This document shows positions 59,307-64,000 of a DNA stretch of 64,000 nucleotides, piece by piece. Under the pieces are notes generated by a model. The model was given only the letters and a program-made list of their open reading frames with translations. It was not told the origin of the DNA and searched no databases. The position numbers and the translations under genes were made by a program. Positions within the stretch are counted from its first letter, which is position 1, and each line of letters begins with the position of its first letter. Origin of the DNA: JAKAVN01 sp963796565 (GTDB taxonomy: Bacteria > Desulfobacterota > Binatia > Binatales > Binataceae); the NCBI GenBank assembly GCA_963796565.1, contig CAWCMA010000013.1:102305-166304 (forward strand), written 5' to 3'.

Positions 59307-60356
59307 TCAGACCTTGAACCTCACGTGGATGATGTCGCCGTCGCGAATCACGTAGTCCCTGCCCTCGAGCCTGAGCTTGCCCGCCTCGCGCACCTTGGCA
59401 TCCGAACGAAGCGCCGCGAAGTCCTCGTAGCTCACGATCTCGGCCCGGATAAAGCCGCGGGCGATGTCGCTGTGGATACGGCCCGCCGCCTCGAGCGCCG
59501 AGGCGCCGCGCGCAAGCGGCCAGGCATGCGCCTCGGGCTCGCCCGCGGTGTAGAAGGTGATAAGGCCGAGCGCACGGTAGAGCGCGGTGACCAGGCGATC
59601 GCGGGCCGGCGCGCTGAGCCCCGCGGCGCTCAACAGTTCGCGCTGGCCGTCGGCGTCGAGCTCCCACAGCTCGGCCTCGAACGCCGCGGCGAGCCCGAAC
59701 AGTTCCATCCCATGCGCGGCGGCGGCCTCGACCGCACTGGCCGCGGGCGCGGCGCCGGCGCGCTCGGAATCGCAGTTGACCACCACCAGCGCGGGCTTGC
59801 GCGAGAGCAGCCCGAAGCTCGCAAACACGGTCAGCTCCTGCGCGGTCATCTCGAGCGAGCGCAGCGGCTTGCCTTCCTCCAGCCATTTGACGCAGCGCCC
59901 AAGCGTGGCGCGCTCGAACTCGGAGGCCGGGTTACGCTCCTTGACCAGGCGCTCCAGGCGCCGCTCGCCCTGGTCGAGATCGGCGAACACCAACTCGGCC
60001 TCGATTGCGGCGAGCGCGGAGGGCAGCGCGGCCTGATTGCCGGCGAAGTCGGGGATCACGATAAGCAGCGCGTCGAGGTCGCGGATAAGCGGCAGCAGGC
60101 TCGGGTCGAGCGCCGCGCCCTCCTTCTGTTCCTTGGGGTTGGGCGCGAAATCGAGCACGGTGAGTTCGACTTCGACCCGCTTCTTGGAGCCGTAGGTGCG
60201 CTCGAGAAAATCCAGCCGCTCATCGGCGACCTTGATCTGGCCGGGGCGGGCGCGATTACGCCCCTCGCTTTGCCCGGCCAGCGGGGCAAGTCCGGTAAGC
60301 GCGTGGAAGACAGTCGATTTGCCCACGCCGCGTGCGCCGATAATTCCGGTCTTCAA
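59307..60356 (-). CDS. YchF-like GTPase/ATPase with TGS domain
   Basis: A 349-residue OBG-type P-loop protein, predicted to bind nucleotide on ribosomes. P-loop GARGVGKST is near 7-15. The usual DxxG is LDFAP and NKxD is replaced by NCDSE, as in the YchF/OLA1 NxxE type, so ATP may be used. A TGS domain ends the protein with RDYVIRDGDIIHVRF. The start was placed at the TTG at 60356, nine bases after an AGGAG site, because the product then begins KTGIIGARG like other YchF proteins. The match to YchF is distant in the G2-G3 region. Confidence 0.85.
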   Translation of the reverse strand: MKTGIIGARGVGKSTVFHALTGLAPLAGQSEGRNRARPGQIKVADERLDFLERTYGSKKRVEVELTVLDFAPNPKEQKEGAALDPSLLPLIRDLDALLIVIPDFAGNQAALPSALAAIEAELVFADLDQGERRLERLVKERNPASEFERATLGRCVKWLEEGKPLRSLEMTAQELTVFASFGLLSRKPALVVVNCDSERAGAAPAASAVEAAAAHGMELFGLAAAFEAELWELDADGQRELLSAAGLSAPARDRLVTALYRALGLITFYTAGEPEAHAWPLARGASALEAAGRIHSDIARGFIRAEIVSYEDFAALRSDAKVREAGKLRLEGRDYVIRDGDIIHVRFKV

Positions 60357-60380
60357 AAAACATCGCTCCTGATCCGACAA

Positions 60381-60919
60381 GACTTACATATACGGCCACG
60401 CGGCGAAAGCGAGGTTTACAGCCCGTCTACACGCGTACTGGCGCGCAGGAGACGTCGCAGCGGCGCGCAAGTGCGCAAGAGACTCGAAGGCAAGCCGCGC
60501 GAAGTTAAGTTGTGCGAGCGTAAGCTGTATCAGGGCGAGTCATGTGAAAGCCAATCATTTTAAGGCGGATTATGTGGAAGCGGATTATGTGAAAACACGT
60601 CATGTGAAAGCCCGCGATGCGAGGGGGAGGACTCGGATAGCGTCGCGGCAAGGGACAGACAGAGGGACGATCGGCCCCCCCGCGAACACTTCGCGGCTCA
60701 GCGATTTACGCGTTCGCACGAATTCGCGATGCGGTTGGTCGTCGCCGCTTGGCAGATCACCTCGGCACAACCGCGCACCACGAACTCTTGCCGCTAATCT
60801 TCAGGGTCGAGGCCGGGCGCAGGGCATGCGGCGAGCCGATTTGGAAAAGTGCTAACTGGAAAAGTCTTTAACCAAGCCGAACGGTGGGTTAATGTCGTAA
60901 CCGCTTTGCTGGTCCAGGG
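60381..60919. other. 540-base stretch without a confident gene
   Basis: It holds the 15-base periodic block described separately and then the region just before tRNA-Thr. A frame at 60544-60855 starts at GTG but lacks a ribosome site. No terminator or promoter stands out. Confidence 0.5.
60481..60618 (+). repeat. 15-base periodic degenerate repeat
   Basis: From about 60481 the sequence repeats every 15 bases, for example CATGTGAAAGCC, TATGTGGAAGCG and TATGTGAAAACA. One frame gives pentapeptide-like units such as KANHF, KADYV, EADYV, KTRHV and KARDA. The frame is open from 60373 without any ATG, GTG or TTG before 60544, so it may be a decayed pentapeptide-repeat gene. Confidence 0.6.
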
Positions 60920-60992
60920 GCCACCCTAGCTCAGTTGGTAGAGCAGCTGATTCGTAATCAGCAGGTCGTCGGTTCGAATCCGACGGGTGGCT
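60920..60992 (+). tRNA. tRNA-Thr (CGT anticodon)
   Basis: The acceptor stem GCCACCC at 60920-60926 pairs with GGGTGGC at 60985-60991, followed by the discriminator T. The D-loop GCTCAGTTGGTAGAGC and the T-arm GTCGGTTCGAATCCGAC are canonical. The anticodon loop is TTCGTAA, giving CGT, which reads the ACG codon. CCA is not encoded. DNA on the 3' side differs in character from the rest of the window, as with islands inserted at tRNA genes. Confidence 0.97.
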
Positions 60993-61181
60993 TCAAACTC
61001 TAGCAGATATAACACCGTTGAAGCTCATCTCGGTGGCCATTCCGTCGATTTGTCGAGATTTGTCCGAGTTTGTCAAGGAGCGACGACACCGTCGCCTCGA
61101 CTTCTTGCTTAGGCGCGGCAATTCACAACTGCGCTGCCGTCGACGAAGCCGCGCGGCAGAAGAATTCGCGAATGAGTGCGA

Positions 61182-61943
61182 TTAACGCGTCGGGTTTTTC
61201 CGACTCTTCGGGCTAGTCGTTCGAGATTTTTGCGGTTTCGAGAACTTGGCTCCAATAGCGCGTAATGAATTCAGGGTTCTCAGAATCATCGGCACTCGGG
61301 ACTGGCTGACTTCGTCGCCAGCTATATGTCCCGGCACGGCGTTAACAAATTCCAGGTTGTCGAGCAGCCTTCCGACTTCCTTGCCGATATAGCGGCGGAG
61401 TTCGCGACGAGAAGCCGCGACTTCGTCGACAACCGTGGGGCGACCGTCGAGGACAGTTATGATGTCTTCAAGGTCACTACTCGCATAGAAATCTCCCCTT
61501 CCTCTTCCGCGGAACGCCTCTAATTTTGTCCCGATGAAGTACGGAGTGGTCACCACCCTTAGCTGAAATCCGTCGAGTTCAACGAGGGCTGCCGCTTCGA
61601 TAGCAGGCTTGTACCAGCGGTTCGAGAACCCAAGGATGGTTTCGTCCGTCGGCATGACATCAAGCTTCATCTGGTCGATCAGCCATCGGCAGATTGGTGC
61701 GCCCTCCGATGAGTCTTCAGAAAAGCCAAGGTTGCGAAGGCGCTTCGAGAAGCGCGCATATTCGGCATAAGAGGCGACCTCCACGATCACGTCAACATCG
61801 TCTGTTGCACGCACCGGAGAAGCGGCGGGGTCGCTGATTAGGAGACCCGTCGTGCAGCCGCCGACAAAAACAATTTCCGGGAGCAATGGCTTCAGCCTTG
61901 CCGCCATCGCCGCCAGCAGCTGTCGATTCGATTGGGAGCTCAA
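61182..61943 (-). CDS. AbiEii-like nucleotidyltransferase (toxin-type)
   Basis: A 253-residue nucleotidyltransferase-fold protein. VFVGGCTTGLLI near 26-37 and TDDVDVIVE near 47-55 form the GS/T and DxD parts of the active site; YFIGTKLEAFRGRGRGD and DLEDIITVLDGR follow as in the AbiEii/AbiGii family. AbiEii toxins transfer nucleotides onto tRNA; whether this one does is inference. The C-terminus is Lys/Ser-rich. It overlaps the upstream gene by 4 bases (ATGA), the usual AbiE layout. Confidence 0.75.
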   Translation of the reverse strand: MSSQSNRQLLAAMAARLKPLLPEIVFVGGCTTGLLISDPAASPVRATDDVDVIVEVASYAEYARFSKRLRNLGFSEDSSEGAPICRWLIDQMKLDVMPTDETILGFSNRWYKPAIEAAALVELDGFQLRVVTTPYFIGTKLEAFRGRGRGDFYASSDLEDIITVLDGRPTVVDEVAASRRELRRYIGKEVGRLLDNLEFVNAVPGHIAGDEVSQSRVPMILRTLNSLRAIGAKFSKPQKSRTTSPKSRKNPTR

Positions 61944-62467
61944 TTCTTAAGCCGAATGGAGAGTTCGCGTTTCGCCAGTTCGCGCTCTCTCGCGCCCCCA
62001 TCGCGCAGCGCGTCTACAAGTGCAAGTAGCTGGTAAAGTTCATGGTCCTTCAGGGCCGCTTGTGGCGCTTTCTTGTAAAGCGGCAGAAACGCATAGCCCC
62101 GCTTGGAGCCTTGCTCGAACGGCCAGACTGGGACTGGTTCTTCCTGGGTCATTTTACGGCTGAGCGGTTCCGCTGCCGAAGCGGTGGGCATACCGCGAGT
62201 CATGCCTCCCTTCTCCGGAGGAAAAGCATACCTGATCCCATGGACGAGAAACTCTTCCATTGCCTTGGCGTTTACACGGTCGCCCAGCTCGGGTCCATGA
62301 ATAAGTCTGGAGGTGCGAGCGCGGCGAATTGAAGCGTGAACCTCGGATGGGCTCATGTAGAGGTCGAGCGCCAACTGGGCATAGGTCGGCCGTTTGTCCC
62401 CCGCTTTGAGGAGCTTTAGCAAGACAACGATATCCTGAGGCTTGAGCGTCATGATGGTAGAAACCAT
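61940..62467 (-). CDS. Winged-helix regulator, likely antitoxin partner
   Basis: A 175-residue protein whose N-terminal part, VVLLKLLKAGDKRPTYAQL to PSEVHASIRRARTSRL, is a helix-turn-helix. The C-terminal part is a different helical domain (LKDHELYQLLALVDALRDGG). It begins at ATG 62467, with a second ATG at 62452 that may be the true start. It overlaps the nucleotidyltransferase gene by 4 bases, and an inverted repeat lies just upstream, so autoregulation is likely. It differs from the usual AbiEi wording, so the partner role is inferred from position. Confidence 0.65.
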   Translation of the reverse strand: MVSTIMTLKPQDIVVLLKLLKAGDKRPTYAQLALDLYMSPSEVHASIRRARTSRLIHGPELGDRVNAKAMEEFLVHGIRYAFPPEKGGMTRGMPTASAAEPLSRKMTQEEPVPVWPFEQGSKRGYAFLPLYKKAPQAALKDHELYQLLALVDALRDGGARERELAKRELSIRLKN

Positions 62468-62469
62468 TC

Positions 62470-62499
62470 TCTATTCGCGATTCTAGAATAGCGAATAGA
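62470..62499. promoter_or_regulatory. Operator-like inverted repeat before the AbiE-like operon
   Basis: Nine-base arms TCTATTCGC (62470-62478) and GCGAATAGA (62491-62499) flank a spacer that itself contains the palindrome TTCTAGAA (62481-62488). It sits immediately upstream of the start of the winged-helix gene. Confidence 0.6.
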
Positions 62500-62979
62500 A
62501 ATTTTCAATCCCTTCGCGCGCTTCGACGCTCGGCCTGATCACTGACTAAAGGGTTTCTTGATCTGCGTTCGTGGCTCTGCGGCCCTCACGGATCCAGCGT
62601 GCGTGGTCCGGGAGATTCCAACAAGCTCATTTGGACTACCGAATTCCGCTTCGACACGCTTGGTTCTTCAGGTGACCGACCGGGCCATAGCCCGATATCC
62701 TTGGAGCATGCATTAGAAAAACTGAGGTTTATCGCAATCGGGTCTGGTGGTGGGCCTTAAAAGTCATATTCCGGTCGCTGATCTCGGCAATTCATGACAG
62801 TGGATTTAATGCCTTTCACGAAGATGGCTCGTACGGCCGGAATTAAGTGCGTCACAAGGCGCGCGCCGTTCTCCACTCCCAGACCGCCTGCGAGGGGTGG
62901 ACACCGACGCGGAATTAAGGTCGCCCCAAAGGCCAGCAGATGATCCTTCCTCGGTCGAGGAATAGGAACTGCGTTCGAT
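62500..62979. other. 480-base stretch with no recognisable gene
   Basis: A few weak minus-strand frames overlap the decayed PAS region and are not convincing. No RNA, repeat or mobile element was recognised. Confidence 0.5.
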
Positions 62980-63540
62980 GAATGAAGACCGAAGATAAAT
63001 TTCGAGCAATGATCGATGCCATACCCACGCTCGCGTGATCCGATTTGCCGGATGGCTGCGAACGGTTCCTCGATCAAACAGTGGTACGATTACGCCGGCT
63101 TTCGCCGAAGAATCACATGACTGGGGATGGAAAAAAGCGATTCATCCCGAAGACATCGGGAAATTATTGGACAAGTGGTCGGCACTCTTGACTGCGGGTG
63201 AGCCAGGTGGGGATCGAAGCACGCCTGCGAAGCTACGACGGAAAATATCGTTGGTTTCTGTTCCGCGCCGAGCCGTTTCGTGACGAGTTGGGCAACAGTC
63301 AGGTGGTACGGAACGAATACGGATATCGAAAACCTCAAGCGGACAGAAGAGAAGTTGCGGGAAGACAGGCGCGAGCTTCGCCGAATTATGGATGCCATAC
63401 CGCAAAGCGTTGTTGTTCATTGGCACTTGGACAAAAAAGTCAGATTACGGTTCCTGTCTGCGAAGCCCTTTTCCTTCGTGATCGCGAAGGACGCCGGCAC
63501 CAGTATGAGAACGTGAAAATCGTCGAGGTGATCGAGGCTC
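62980..63540 (+). pseudogene. Decayed PAS-domain sensor kinase fragment
   Basis: Pieces in changing frames line up as a PAS sensor: FRAMIDAIPTLA, then WGWKKAIHPEDIGKLL, then EARLRSYDGKYRWFLFRAEP, then RWYGTNTDIENLKRTEEKLR and ELRRIMDAIPQSVVV. This is the usual PAS-PAC-PAS layout. At least three frame changes and an in-frame stop interrupt it, and no kinase core follows, so it is broken. The gene was on the plus strand. Confidence 0.75.
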
Positions 63541-63816
63541 CGTTGTTGGTCATCCGCAATCTGGCGATGGGCGAGCCAACCTTGAAGGGTGCTTTCTTAC
63601 AGAGATTCAGGAGGCGGAACATTCGGCGCAAGATTTAGCATCACGACCTGCGCAACAAGTTATCAGTTTCGGGCGAAGGCGCTGTACCGCATCTTCGCCC
63701 ACCGCCCCTTCCACGCCTTCGTGGGTAAGTTGGCAGTTGACGAAACGGCTAGCTTCGCCATATGCGCATATCGCGCGCACGGTACGCATCAGCCTGAAAT
63801 CATAATCCCAAGGTCG

Positions 63817-64000
63817 TCAATCCATTTTTACAGTCTCCCCATCATTCAAATCGTCACGTCTCGTTGAAATGCCGCCTCTATAGCCATAGGTGGCTTGACC
63901 ATGACCATTGGCATCAGCAACAAGTTGCTCAGTCACAGCCTCTCCTGGTGCTAGCGGCTGATCTGAGAGGACGGGGCTGCCAAGGACATCATCAGTTATC
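63817..64000 (-). CDS. Truncated hypothetical protein at the right edge
   Basis: The frame is open from base 64000 to a TGA at 63817-63819, giving at least 60 residues that end in DDLNDGETVKMD, with GQATYGYRGGISTRR before it. It has no start in the window, so the gene continues to the right. The acidic and Gly-rich make-up looks like a true coding sequence, but I recognise no family. Confidence 0.45.
   Translation of the reverse strand, partial: ITDDVLGSPVLSDQPLAPGEAVTEQLVADANGHGQATYGYRGGISTRRDDLNDGETVKMD

Noticed and set aside
59211..60563. 450-residue plus-strand frame
   Set aside because: Shadow of the YchF-like gene; composition Arg/Ala/Gly-rich without motifs.
60993..61181. Possible integrase remnant after tRNA-Thr
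   Set aside because: One frame has a phrase like RRHRRLDFLLRRG, but it is short and lacks the catalytic Arg-His-Arg-Tyr pattern.
62757..63077. Minus-strand frame of 106 residues
   Set aside because: Overlaps the decayed PAS region and has no recognisable motif.

Overview
The window reads as chromosomal DNA from a high-GC, Gram-negative, free-living bacterium. A Gram-negative envelope is indicated by Lpp-like lipoproteins, a bifunctional class A PBP, an HtrA protease, a GT9 heptosyltransferase-like enzyme and an HpnL-like membrane protein. CarD beside ispD, the tmk-holB-ricT-metG run, an F420-type luciferase-like enzyme, paired MaoC-like dehydratases and an ETF system with an EMO-like membrane Fe-S oxidoreductase together suggest a deltaproteobacterial, Desulfobacterota or Binatota-type lineage. 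That placement is inference from gene content only; no rRNA is present.

Layout. 1-7.9 kb: NUDIX hydrolase, zinc alcohol dehydrogenase, a stand-alone groEL flanked by two small alanine-rich lipoproteins, an Hsp20-like protein, rimI and carD. 8-27.4 kb: mostly housekeeping genes (ispD, larE-cysK, GT9, htpX, DUF1844, htrA, PBP1, TPR protein, tsaD, rsmA, mutM, prepilin peptidase, tmk, holB, ricT, metG). 27.5-30 kb: cydAB, visibly less GC-rich than its surroundings. 30-38.8 kb: LLM oxidoreductase, DUF523/DUF1722 protein, a Phd/VapC toxin-antitoxin pair, a diiron-type protein, two MaoC proteins, PPOX protein, pterin dehydratase, deoxynucleoside kinase, ispH, a MoaD-MoaE fusion, moaB and a cold shock protein. 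39-45 kb: biotin carrier plus biotin carboxylase, an exported protein, aldo/keto reductase, VOC protein and methyltransferase. 45-52.5 kb: IclR regulator, etfBA, an amidase on the other strand and the EMO-like oxidoreductase, preceded by a frameshifted fragment resembling its own N-terminus. 52.7-60.4 kb: GT39-like membrane protein, epoxide hydrolase-like protein, an SDR lacking the catalytic lysine, a helical protein, three consecutive long hairpins, DUF4412-like and HpnL-like proteins, and a YchF-like GTPase. 60.9 kb: tRNA-Thr(CGT), followed to the right edge by less GC-rich DNA with an AbiE-like pair, a decayed PAS sensor gene and a truncated reading frame.

How the genes work together. EtfAB collects electrons from acyl-CoA dehydrogenases, which are not in the window, and the EMO-like protein would pass them to the membrane quinone pool. 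CydAB could oxidise that pool with oxygen. IspD and IspH are two MEP-pathway steps. The MoaD-MoaE fusion and MoaB belong to molybdenum cofactor synthesis. GroEL, the Hsp20-like protein, HtpX, HtrA and the cold shock protein make the window rich in protein-quality and stress functions.

The least explained structures are three tandem perfect hairpins (57109-57297), a 22-bp perfect palindrome inside the TPR gene (17487-17533), the lipoprotein pair around groEL, one of which carries a histidine cluster, the frameshifted EMO-like fragment (50222-50469) and the accessory DNA after tRNA-Thr. No CRISPR array, insertion sequence or complete integrase was recognised.
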